A DNA stretch of 50,883 nt, from the NCBI GenBank assembly GCA_009602725.1, contig WELB01000219.1, positions 101,278 through 152,160 on the forward strand, in the 5' to 3' direction. The position numbers and the translations under genes are program-made. The DNA is from Spirogloea muscicola. Its lineage: Eukaryota; Streptophyta; Zygnematophyceae; Spirogloeales; Spirogloeaceae. Below, one piece after another: positions 22,801 to 31,568 of the stretch (the first letter of the stretch is position 1; each line of letters starts with the position of its first letter). The notes under the pieces are model-generated. The model ran no database searches. It had not been told where the DNA came from and worked only from the letters and a program-made list of their open reading frames with translations.

Positions 22801-23532
22801 AGGCCAAGCAACTGCTGCTGGGGAGAAGCATACTTAGGCTGTCCTAGTGACTAGTAACTCACAGCATGCCCTTGCGGATTGTTCTGTTGCTGCGCTTGTT
22901 GGAGCCAGCAGGGCCACCAGATGGTGCACCGCATGCACAGCCTGCAGTCTGTCCAGCCAATGCCGGCGTACCTGGGCGTGTCCCCTGGCGGGGACGCTGC
23001 CGGGAGCTCCATGCCAATGTACATGCCAATGCAGCCCAACATGCCAATGCAGCCCGGCATGCAGCTGCACCAGCCTGCCATGGTGCCCCAGTACCTGCCA
23101 CTGCCCTTCTCGACGGCAGCTGCTCGACGGCCACCCATTAGCGGCGGTGCAATTCCGCAGCAGCCACTTGTAGGCAATAGGCAGCCAGAATCCGGCCCGC
23201 CTCCACCCCAGCAGCAGGATGCTATTGCCGGATACTTGCATGGAAGCGTGGCGCCTCCACCGGCACCCGGGTACCCATTCTCGAGCTACAGCGAGATCGG
23301 GGTACCTCATGCGACGTTCTCGCAGCCTTTGTATCAATATGGGGCGCCAGTGCGCCAGCCCTGGGAAGGCGTGCCCTACGTTGGTCCGTCCACGCAACCG
23401 CTTGGTCATCTCACTGGTGGTGGCAGCACCGGTTCCTATAGACCAGGCGGCAACAGCGCTGGCACAAGCGGTAACAGCAGTGGAACCAGTGGCGACGGGG
23501 GCGGCAATGACTTGCAAGGGAGCCTCAACTAG
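19819..23532 (+). CDS. LUX/PCL1-type GARP (MYB-like) transcription factor
   Basis: Eight exons in phase: 19819-20020, 20515-20570, 20902-20971, 21237-21376, 21553-21961, 22169-22245, 22565-22768, 22912-23532, about 592 residues. The DNA-binding B-motif spans exons 5-7: [56 protein letters not shown], the class in which plant LUX/PCL1 of the evening complex belongs. Exon 3 ([19 protein letters not shown]) resembles the short acidic segment upstream of the motif in LUX-like proteins. The C-terminus is rich in Met, Pro, Gln and Gly. A nuclear sequence-specific regulator is expected; a circadian role is only inferred from family. Exons 1-4 are low-complexity and less certain than 5-8. Confidence 0.85.
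20705..20866. repeat. 81-bp tandem duplication in a GARP-gene intron
   Basis: Two copies begin at 20705 and 20786, both with GCCACATGTCTCTGAGGATC and GCTGAGGGAATGGCCTCAAT. They differ at a few positions, so the duplication is not brand new. They fall inside the proposed intron 20571-20901. Confidence 0.85.
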
Positions 23533-24913
23533 TGAAATGCGGCACGTGCCTCGAGGCAAGGACAGGGCCCCGCTCGTCAAGTGCACGCTTAGTCACTGCC
23601 TGGTCTTCTCCACCGACATGATGCCCCCAGCTATGCATCATAGTATGGTAAAGTAGCCAGCCACTTTTAGCTGCTCATGCGAGCAATGCTGCTCATGCGA
23701 GCAACAGGCTCCATCTGTGCCTCCCATGGTTGTGCCCCAGAAATCTGTTGGCGCCAGCATGTGAGGTCCTTTCCCACTTAGGATTTGATTTGTCTAGATG
23801 TAGCTCCTTGTGCGTGTGAGAGTGTGTGATTAGAGTAGCCCTTCTTGTCAAGAGCCAGGTACAATCAGGGAGGCACTGCCGCTATGATTTTTACCCCCTG
23901 ACTTGATCCGCCATTTACGCCCATTGGACCGAGCAGTATGCCCACATTGGGCTGGCTCCCAGGCCCTGGCCTTGACCTAGAGCGCAGCAGGCTCGGCTCT
24001 CGCCCCCCGGGCAAGCCAGTGCTGTCATGGACTCTCCGCCAGAGAGGCTCGGCACTGCCAGCTTATTTGTTGCACCTGCTGTGCATGCAGATAGTACTAG
24101 CCTTCTCCTATTCTTGCCGTCGCTCTCACCTGCAATGCGGCCATGATTGTTAACGACCACACCCTTACCTTTGCTCGGGGAAGGTGAGAGCTTGTTCCAA
24201 ATCACTTGCTAGGCAATTAGTAAATTGAAACCTCACTTGAAGGTAGCTTCTGTCCACTGATGAAAATACTGTTGCTCCATTCAAGGCTCTGATTGAAGGG
24301 ATTAGTAGCTCTCAACAGCCAAGCCAGAGTGCAGTGTCAAATTGGATAACACCGACAGGCAGAGCTTATGCAGTAAGGAAAGCGCGCATGGAGGTATGTT
24401 AGCGGAGGAACAACAGCTGCAGACCGGGTGGAAAAATCAGAATGAAATCATCTCCCAGATGATTGCCAGAAAGCAAGGCAGCGTTGGCTGTTGGAGGGCA
24501 GCGCCTGTGAGGCGCTAGCCTGACCAAGTAGTGCAAAGAAGCTCTACAAGGAGTGGCAACTGTGACAACCTCAGCCCCAAGGGCGACACATGGATGAGAA
24601 ATGTCTTACTGAACATCCAAGAGGCGTACTGACAAGCATGGGCAAAGAAAGAGCAAGGCAGGGCAATTGCTGTCGCTGCCGGCCCGTATATTGCTTCTGA
24701 GGGGGAAAGGAGCATGGAGAAAGTAGCAGCTCCATCAAGAGGAAGAAACTGTGGACATCTAGCCTAGAAAAGTGTCCTGAGCTCCTTGAAAAGAACCCAC
24801 GATGTTGAGCTGCCAGTCCAACAGAAGGCTTACAGAAGGCTTGGGGCGAGTTGTGACAATGTACACAGTGCAGCCCAAAATGGACGGAAATTGTCAGATT
24901 GGCCTTTGTTATT
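23533..24913. other. Intergenic, no gene recognised
   Basis: Includes the GARP-gene 3' UTR. An 18-bp duplication (GCTCATGCGAGCAA twice) lies at about 23670-23706. Towards 24800 the DNA becomes less GC-rich and leads straight into the telomere-like tract. Confidence 0.5.
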
Positions 24914-24992
24914 CCCCTAATCCTAAACCCTAAACCCTAATCCTAACCTTAAACCCTAACCCTAAACACCTAATCCCTGAACCCTAAGCCCT
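24914..24992 (+). repeat. Degenerate interstitial telomeric repeat (CCCTAAA)n
   Basis: About 80 bases made of CCTAAACCCTAAACCCTAA-type units with scattered variants (CCTAATCC, CCTAACCTT). This is the plant and trebouxiophyte telomere heptamer in the C-rich orientation. A natural chromosome left end would read like this with the chromosome body to the right. The decay of many units shows it is not an active telomere. Confidence 0.85.
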
Positions 24993-25059
24993 CGAGGGTC
25001 GTCTGCTGGGTAGTTGCACTGCTGCTGCAGGTGGCGTAAGGTGGCGTTCTTGAGCAAGG

Positions 25060-25400
25060 CACGATTCTTATATCCTTTTTGGGCTGGCCTCTCACAGCCA
25101 TCGCCCCCTTCACCAGCGCTTATTGGGATGACCTTACTTTCTGTGTAACCCCGTTCTTTGTGAAAGGCCAGCCCCATAAAAGGAGGTTTCTTAGGAACAA
25201 GCTCTTCCAGAAGGGCTTTAGGGTTTGAGTGGCTATAGCTGTGAAAGTAAGCTCATCGAAAGGGGGCGGGGGCTGGGAAGAGCCAGAAAGGGTTGAAGCA
25301 TCAAACTGGGCAAGTACCAGGCGGATGGTCGCTGTATAAGGCCAGCTCAAAAGTCAGTAGATAAGGTCCAAAGGGGCTAAGAAACCCAGTAATGCCCGGG
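25060..25400. mobile_element. Short retrotransposon hairpin fragments beside the telomere tract
   Basis: 25076-25110 (+) has TTTTTGGGCTGGCCTCTCAC and AGCCATCGCCCCC; 25155-25185 and 25330-25350 (-) have GTGAAAGGCCAGCCCC-like complements. No coding part remains. They begin the retroelement nest that follows. Confidence 0.5.
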
Positions 25401-25499
25401 GAGGGCGCCATCAAGGTAAAGACTATCTTTTGTTTCCAAAAGGAAGAAGAAGCAGCTCTTTCAAAGGTGGTCACGGCTGTGTAGTAAGCTCATTCAAAG

Positions 25500-26553
25500 A
25501 GGTTGGAAGCGCAGCCAGATTAACTGGTGGCTGGGAAAGGCCAGCCCAAAGCAATGGACAAGGTCTGAAGGAGCCGGAGTGCGAAGGACTAGGACTACGA
25601 CATCAGCCAGGGAACGCTCAGTAACCTCTTCTCAGGAGATGCAAGTCTGAGTAGCTAGCCGGCGGAAAGACGTCGCCCTGACGGAAGCCGGAGGCCGCCG
25701 CCAACGCTCGGCCTGCGCGCAAGTGAACCGCGAAGGCAAGGGACCGCTGCATGGAGATGGCCAAACGCATTCGGAAGACTTGAGCGAGGGACCCGGCGAC
25801 GTTGAAGCCGGGCTGCTCGCCCTGCTGCCCGAGGCGGCGGGCCGCTGCACGCCGCGCAAGGCTGTAGAGCAAGTCAAGCTATTTCGAGCCAAAGGCTCCG
25901 TGCACGTCGACTGCCAGTGGAACAAACTCGTCTCCCACCGGGTGGTCCGAGTACTTCCGTTCCTTCTCGCCCGCAGCTTGGCCGACTGCGTAGCCCGCCT
26001 CCTCCGACGAGCGTTTGGCGCTGCTGGAAACAAAGCAGTCAGTCGTGACAACGTCGGTGATGAGCCGAGGCCCCCCGCCGAGCGCGCTGGCGACCAGGTC
26101 GGCGCGCTGGGTGTGGATGCGGCCATCCGCCCCAGCGGTCGGAGGCATGACGCTGGTGTTCTCGAGAGCCACCGCATAACCGGTCTCGACAAAATAGAAG
26201 GTGCTCGCCCATTGAGAAGAGGGGCTGGCAAAGCCAACCCAAAAAGAATGGACAAAGATGCCAAACATGGCATTCCGCAGCAGGTCGTGTGTTCCTGTCC
26301 GCTCCCCGCCCCATGCGCACCTGAGCATGTGAGCTGCCAACGATGCCGCGTCGGAACTGCGCTGTCCGCACTCACACTGCTGTACTCCACTGAGGCAGGG
26401 TGGGTGGAGGCCAAGGAGGCGGTGCACCGCCATACGGAAGGCGTCATCGGGCATTCGGAATACGTCGTGGATCGGCAGGGCAGACAACCAAGCTGCCGCC
26501 CCTGGTGAGGATGCCGAGAGCAACCGCGCGCGCCCCCGGCGTGGCTCTCCCAA
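25500..26553 (-). mobile_element. LINE-like retrotransposon ORF C-terminus with endonuclease-like domain, and 3' UTR
   Basis: The longest element remnant. One minus-strand frame from about 26553 to the stop near 25618 is interrupted by a single TAG at 25881-25879. In order it shows a CECG(x)nHMLRC zinc-finger-like motif; a RADL...ITD spacing of 14 residues, close to the RPD-x(12-14)-D pattern of restriction-enzyme-like endonucleases in non-LTR elements; KERKYSDHPVGDEFVPLAVD; NVAGSLAQVFRM; and the end SYSDLHLLRRGY. The 3' UTR with hairpin reaches about 25506. The reverse transcriptase domain is missing, so the copy is 5'-truncated and dead. The domain assignment rests on spacing and remembered family similarity. 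Confidence 0.75.
26200..26262 (-). mobile_element. Nested 3' UTR fragment inside the LINE-like ORF
   Basis: GAAGGTGCTCGCCCATTGAG then GGGGCTGG and AGCCAACCC, identical in structure to 1319-1380, sits between the zinc-finger-like part and the endonuclease-like part of the 25500-26553 copy. It leaves the surrounding reading frame open. Confidence 0.65.
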
Positions 26554-26574
26554 AAGAGAGACGCGTCCATGAGA

Positions 26575-26930
26575 GGGCGGTGGCTGGGAGAGGCCAGCCC
26601 AAAAAAAGAACGATCACAGGTCGGAGGGGCCAGGGAATCGCGAAAGCTAGCACATATGGAGTGAAAGAGCTAAGAAACACTCAGTAACCCCTGCTAAGCA
26701 GCCGCAGGTCGGAGAAACTGGGCTCCTGGTAGCGGGTCCCCAGGCCAGGGCCAGAAGAAAGTGCTCGCCCATTGAGAAAAGGGGCTGGAACAACCAGCCA
26801 GAGGCCGCAGCGAGGGCACGAGCGGCACGCAGATGCAGCGGGCGAGCCATGGACCTCTTCAGCGGAACGGTGCATTCGATACACCTGCGCGAGCGAGCCT
26901 CCAGCATGGAAGTTCACCGGCTCCATTGTC
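26575..26930 (-). mobile_element. Second LINE-like tail with nested hairpin insertion
   Basis: Minus strand: VNFHAGGSLAQVYRM-type coding around 26930-26890, ALAAASG near 26810, then a foreign 3' end fragment (26757-26800, GAAAGTGCTCGCCCATTGAG plus hairpin), then the remaining LGTR...FSDLRLLSRGY-stop near 26685. The 3' UTR follows to about 26575. The nested fragment splits the tail at the ALAAASG/SGQGT position. Confidence 0.65.
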
Positions 26931-26969
26931 TTCCCGATGAGGTATTTCGCACCGCCGTCCACCGGCTCC

Positions 26970-27040
26970 TGCTTCAGACCTTGTCCATTCCTTTGGGCTT
27001 TTCCCAGCCACCAGTCAATCTGGCCGCGCTTTCTTCTCTC
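26970..27040 (+). mobile_element. 3' UTR fragment, second 3' family
   Basis: CAGACCTTGTCCATTCCTTT, half of the hairpin (CCCAGCC) and ACCAGTCAATCTGGCCGCGC ending TTTCTTCTC. It matches 5545-5625 but lacks part of the hairpin. Confidence 0.55.
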
Positions 27041-27094
27041 GGCCGGCCTGGCCTGCCACGCGGCCGGACCGGGGGCGACCCCCCGGCCCGGAAA

Positions 27095-27300
27095 GAAAGG
27101 GCTCGCCCATTGAGGATAGAAGAAAGTGCTCGCCCATTGAGGATAGGGGCTGGACAAGCCAGCCCAAAAAAGAATGAACAAAGAACGAGAAGGGGGCCAG
27201 AGGAAGCCCCCGGAAAGCGCCGCGGAGAAAGAAAGGGCTCGCCCATTGAAAATAGCAGCTGGGCAAGCCAGCCCAGAAAAAGGGAAGGCGCGCCCTGCGC
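27095..27300 (-). mobile_element. Three nested 3' end fragments in tandem
   Basis: Three successive starts of the complement GAAAGGGCTCGCCCATTG or GAAAGTGCTCGCCCATTGAG occur at 27098, 27121 and 27232. The first is only about 25 bases, the second about 105, the third about 50. All end at the same internal position of the family, consistent with repeated insertion of very short 3' ends into one another. Confidence 0.65.
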
Positions 27301-27385
27301 GCATGAAAAGAATTTGAGGCCAATTCAAGCCGATACATTATTCAGGCAGTCTAGGGCAAACTAAACAGGGCTACATAATATGGAA
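27283..27385 (-). repeat. Element D, copy 4
   Basis: GGCGCGCCCTGCGCGCATGA, GGCCAATTCAAGCCGATACA, TTATTCAGGCAG and GGGCTACATAATATGGA blocks in the usual order. It directly abuts the nested LINE 3' fragments on its left and a plus-strand LINE tail on its right. Confidence 0.75.
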
Positions 27386-27394
27386 AACGAGCGG

Positions 27395-27826
27395 AATACG
27401 CGCCGAGTACGCCCATGGGGCGCTGGGCGCTCGGTGGCTTGAGCTGCTCACCCAGCTCGCCCGCCACACCATCGCCCGTCGCTTCCATGGGGAGCCGGTA
27501 GACTGTCCTGCAGCCGGGTCGCTGGCGCAAGTGTATCGTATGCGCTTGGCCGTCTCGCTGCAGAGGTCTATGGCCCGCGCGCTGCACATTCGTGCTGGCA
27601 GAGCCCTCGCTGCTGCCTCAGGCTCTGGCCAGGGGACCCAATTCCAGGAGCCTAGCATCTCTGATCTGCGGCTGCTTAGCAGGGGTTACTAAGTGATCCG
27701 TAGCTGCTTTGCTCCTTCGTGTGCTTGTTTTTCTTAGCGCTTCCCCTGGCCCCCTTCTCGTACTCTGTTCATTCTTTTTTGGGCTGGCTTTTCCAGCCCC
27801 TATCCTCAATGGGCGAGCACTTTCCT
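27395..27826 (+). mobile_element. LINE-like tail and 3' UTR just upstream of the F-box/LRR gene
   Basis: The plus-strand translation shows GALGARWLELLTQLAR, AAGSLAQVYRMRLAVSLQRS and ALAAASGSGQGTQFQEPSIS and ends SISDLRLLSRGY-stop near 27690. The 3' UTR has the hairpin at 27780-27799 and ends GCGAGCACTTTCCTTC at 27826. This is the cleanest example of the family's last ~95 residues plus UTR. It ends about 190 bp before the next gene's ATG. Confidence 0.75.
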
Positions 27827-28016
27827 TCAGTACGCGCACGCGCGAGTGCATGATCAGTCGAGAACCCTCACAGAACGCCGCCAGTGGCGAAACCACTGCA
27901 TGCACTTGGCTGGCGTCCGCACCCGCCCCTCCACTCCGCAGCCGCTTCTCTTTGGCGTTCGCTCCTCTCTTTTCTGCGGCCCTGCGGCAGTACCTCCGCT
28001 GCCGCTGACGGCCGCC

Positions 28017-30912
28017 ATGGACAGCCTGCCGGACGACTGCTTGTCCGCGATGGTAGCGCGCGCCGCCGCGACGCCAGACGCCCCGCCGGCTTGAGCCGCC
28101 ATCATGAGTCCGTGCCGCCGGTGGGCGCCGCCTGGCCAAAGCCGCCGTCACGGAGGTCAGCCTGCGAGACCGGGAACCCAGCTTTGCATCAGCTGCTTCT
28201 GCCCGTCAACACCCGCCGCACAACCACGCTCCCGGCCGCGGTGAGCCCACGCTGCTCGGGCCCGCGCTGGCCACATTCCCGGCCGTACGAGTCTCACCCT
28301 CGTCTTCAAGCACGTCCGCAAATTCTACCTCTTGACCGTCGTCACGTCGCTCACCGACCGGCAGGTCAGGCAAGCGACAGACATCCGCGGACTCCAGGAC
28401 CGCAGGGTTGGTCTTGCGGAGCTCCGGCGCAAATTACACACTCTCATCTCTCAAAGTACAGGCTCTCGGGTCCTCTCCAACGTGCTGCGTGTGCTAAGCT
28501 TGTACCAAGCACGCTCTTTCATGGGGGAGGTAAGCCGCTTTACGGCTCTCAAGAGCCTCACTTTGACCTGCTTGAATGCGACCGGTGAGCGCCGCACTCC
28601 CCATGCTGCCGCCATGCCGCCTCATCCACATCCAACTTCACACCTCAGTCCTGCTGCCCATGTTGGCTCTGAAGTAGGCAATTTCCTGGTCATGCGTGAC
28701 TTTTCCAAATGCGGACATCCATGCCATCACTGCTGCTTGCCGACGACTCACAGAGCTTGAGCTACATTGCTGTAATGAATGCACCGATGCCAGCGGCGTG
28801 GAGTCGATCGGCAAGAATTTCAAGCAGCTGCGGAGACTCTGCGCGTGCAATTGCAACAGCATCACGGATCGCGGAGTTGGGCATGGCATGCTCCCTGCTG
28901 GAGGACGTTGGCGATCTGTCCAAGGCTGTCCGAGGAAGCCGCTCGAGCTCTTCTGAAGGTGTGCCCCGAGCTCAGGAGGCTCCAGTGTCAGTGAAGCTCG
29001 AGTGACCCATGGCTACAGCCCCCATCGCTTTATCGGGGCTGATTGTCTTGGAGCTTTGCATACCTGATGGTCCAAATGTCATCATCACTGCCGTGGCCAC
29101 CTTGGCATCCTCTTGCCCACACCACCTCTATGAGCTCAATGCGCAGGCTGAGCACGACCCAGACCACGACAGTGACAGGCCGGATCCATTGAAAGAATTG
29201 CCCCTCACACCGCCGCTCGTGAGATTGACTCTGACTGGATTCCTAATGAGCCCGACCATGTATGCTACATTCCTGCTCAAGGCGACCCGGCTGCGGACCT
29301 TGAGCTTGACCCCCTGCAAGAAGGTCGGTGCTATGCCAAAGCCTCTCCCTTTCATACCTCTCCAGTCCCTCCAGTGTCTCGACTGCCAGACTGGGCCAGT
29401 AAACGACTTCTGGGAGCTTGGTATGTGGTGCCCAGGGTTTACATCCTTGCTGACCACGTCACATGTGTCGAGGCGAATTGGTCGCTATGTCACTTGCTGA
29501 TTGCAACAAGCTGGTGAACCTTGAGATTGGGGAACATGAGAAGTACAGGGAATGGTCCTTGCAGATCACTCCTCGACTTGGGGCCTTCAGAGCCCTCACT
29601 CGCTTGAAGGTACATCATGAGGAGCTGGTTTTGTTTGCAAAGCTGTACTCGGGGCTGCGAGAAGTGAATCTCAGGAGTTGCTGTGCCCCGCATGAGACTT
29701 CCATTGTTGCTCTTCTCTCTTCATGCTTTGAGCTGAAGTCCATCCATCAGAGCTTGCGTTGGTGTTGTGTCGGTGGAGAGGTTGGCATCCCCCTTTTTAT
29801 GGATGCCAACCTCTTCATGCCTCAACACCAACGATTACTCTGATGAACTTGAGCTTAGAGAATGAAGAGAGAAGAGCAACAAGGGAAGTCTTATGCGGGG
29901 CACAGCAACTTCTGAAGTTCATTTCTTGCAGGCCCGAGCACAGCTTTGGTAATAAAGCCAAGTCCTCATGATGTACCCTCAAGCAAGTGAGGGCTCTCAA
30001 GGCCTCACGTCGAGGAATGGTCTGCAACGACCATTCCCTGTAATCCTCCTCATGGTCCCCAATCTCAAGCTTCACCAGCTTGTTGCAAGTGACATTGCCA
30101 ACCATTCGCCTCGACAAAGTGATGTCAGCGAGGATGTCAAGCCAGGTACCAAACTCTCAGAAGTCGTGTACTGGCCCAGTGTGACAGTCGAGACACTGGA
30201 GCGACTGGAGGTATACTAGGGAGAGGCTTCGGCATAGCACCGACTATCTTGCAGGAGGTCAAGCTCAAGGTCCGCAGCCGGGTCGCCTTGAGGAGTAGCA
30301 AACGTTATTGTGCTTATTTGGGATCCAGTCAGTGTCAATCACATGAGCGTCGGTGAGGGAAGGCAATCTTTCAAAGGATCGGGCCTGTCAGACTACTGTC
30401 GTGGTCTGGGTCGTGCTGAGCCGCGCATTGAGCTCATAGAGGTGTGGCAAGAGGATGCCATGGTGGCCATGGCAGTGATGATGACATCTGGACATGGAAG
30501 TGTGGGCAAGCGTATTGCAAGGCTGGCCTCTCACATGACTGGCCTCTCACAGCTATGCCGTAAATTGGAAAAGCTGGTTCGTTTACGGCTGCACCTTGCT
30601 CACGTTGGAGGGAAGCGGGCGGTGATTTTGGCCGTGCGCTGGCTGCCACCTCCTTGCTCTGACGTGCGCACCTCAGCCTGCAATCCCGACTTTGCCACCT
30701 CACGACCTCCGCTTCGTGCCGGCTATCTCTGAGCTCACCAAAATGTGAGTAGGCCTGGCCGGGGTGTACGTGCTACGATGAGATTGATGGTTGCAATCGC
30801 ACTTTCGTCTTCTCACATGCTCAGCAACATAGTGGGAGCTCTCCAAGTGCAGGACATCGACCTTGTCGTGCTACTGGCTGACAGTACGGGTTCACGGCAC
30901 TGGCAAGCCTAG
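28017..30912 (+). CDS. F-box/leucine-rich-repeat protein gene, probably decaying
   Basis: ATG at 28017 gives MDSLPDDCLSAMVARAAATP, a typical F-box start. The box continues only after frame changes (RRLAKAAVTEVSLRD at about 28135-28180). LRR-type coding follows: a VSRFTALKSLTLTCLNATG exon ending at a GT donor near 28586, ITAACRRLTELELHCCNECT at about 28725, RTLSLTPC at about 29295, and WSLQITPRLGAFRALTRLKV at about 29550. After the palindrome it resumes with LCRKLEKLVRLRLHLAHV (about 30550) and ends INIVGALQVQDIDLVVLLAD to a TAG at 30910-30912. Several frame changes are not explained by GT-AG introns, so it is a pseudogene or has sequence errors. F-box/LRR proteins normally choose substrates for SCF ubiquitin ligases. 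Confidence 0.55.
29040..30520. repeat. Long palindrome: inverted duplication of an LRR segment
   Basis: The left arm (about 29040-29797) and right arm (about 29803-30520) are inverted copies, meeting at GAGGTTGGCATCC and GGATGCCAACCTC around a ~10-base centre. The right arm read on the minus strand encodes the same protein segment as the left (for example YREWSLQ, HHE, RSCCAPH, SLVALLSS). Many substitutions and small indels separate the arms. Each has its own lesion: extra bases near 29505 in the left arm, and an in-frame stop around 30160-30170 in the right arm. Confidence 0.85.
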
Positions 30913-31568
30913 CGCTGGCCAACTCGCAAGCTGCTAGTATTAGCCTTACACTGCCGTATGCCCACGTTCTTGCTGAGTGTTGTTACTGGAGGCACGACAA
31001 GTGCAAGCGCGGTGCTCCTGCCCAATAATGCAAGCCAAATGGAGAAGCACGTCATAGAGTATGCAGCAGTTTAGAGGGGCGAATACGGTAGCCCCCCCCC
31101 TTTCAGGAGGGCAGGCGGCTTATGCCTCCTTTGCTGCTAGGACGAAGGCGAGCTCGGGGCGTTTACTTCAAGAACTCGTCTTCTCCACGTCGTTGGCCGC
31201 CCTGCAACCAGGCCTTCTTGTTGGCGGCAGCAACGAAGAACGGCACTTCCAGTTTGACAGCAGTGGCTGTGAGAGGCCAGCCCAGAGGAATGGACAAATC
31301 GTCCTCCTGCCACCGCAGTAGTGTTCATCCATTTGGACCTCATCCACTCATTTGTCCATCCTCCCCCCGTTCTGACATGGCTTCTTCAGGCCCCTTCGTG
31401 GCTGCTAAGCGTTTTTGGCCCCTTCGAGCTGTTGTCGACTCTTTTCGGGCTGGCTTTTCACAGCCCTTGCCCCCCATTGGGAGTGCCACTTCTTTTGTTT
31501 GGGGCTGGCCTCTCACAGCTATTGCCTTACGTTGGCAGGGCTGTTTCTTCTCGTCGGGAGAATTCACG
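30913..31568. mobile_element. Intergenic with retrotransposon 3' hairpin fragments
   Basis: 31262-31300 carries the minus-strand complement GGCTGTGAGAGGCCAGCCC. 31436-31475 (+) and 31500-31545 (+) carry GGGCTGGCTTTTCACAGCCC and GGGCTGGCCTCTCACAGC. They occupy the immediate upstream region of the patatin gene. No other gene was seen. Confidence 0.5.

Noticed and set aside
29815-30117. Independent minus-strand LRR gene
   Set aside because: It is the inverted arm of the palindrome and carries an in-frame stop upstream; better explained as a duplicated, decaying segment.
29040-30520. Palindrome as a fold-back read artefact
   Set aside because: The arms differ by numerous substitutions and indels, and each has its own frame lesion, which a fold-back of one molecule would not show.
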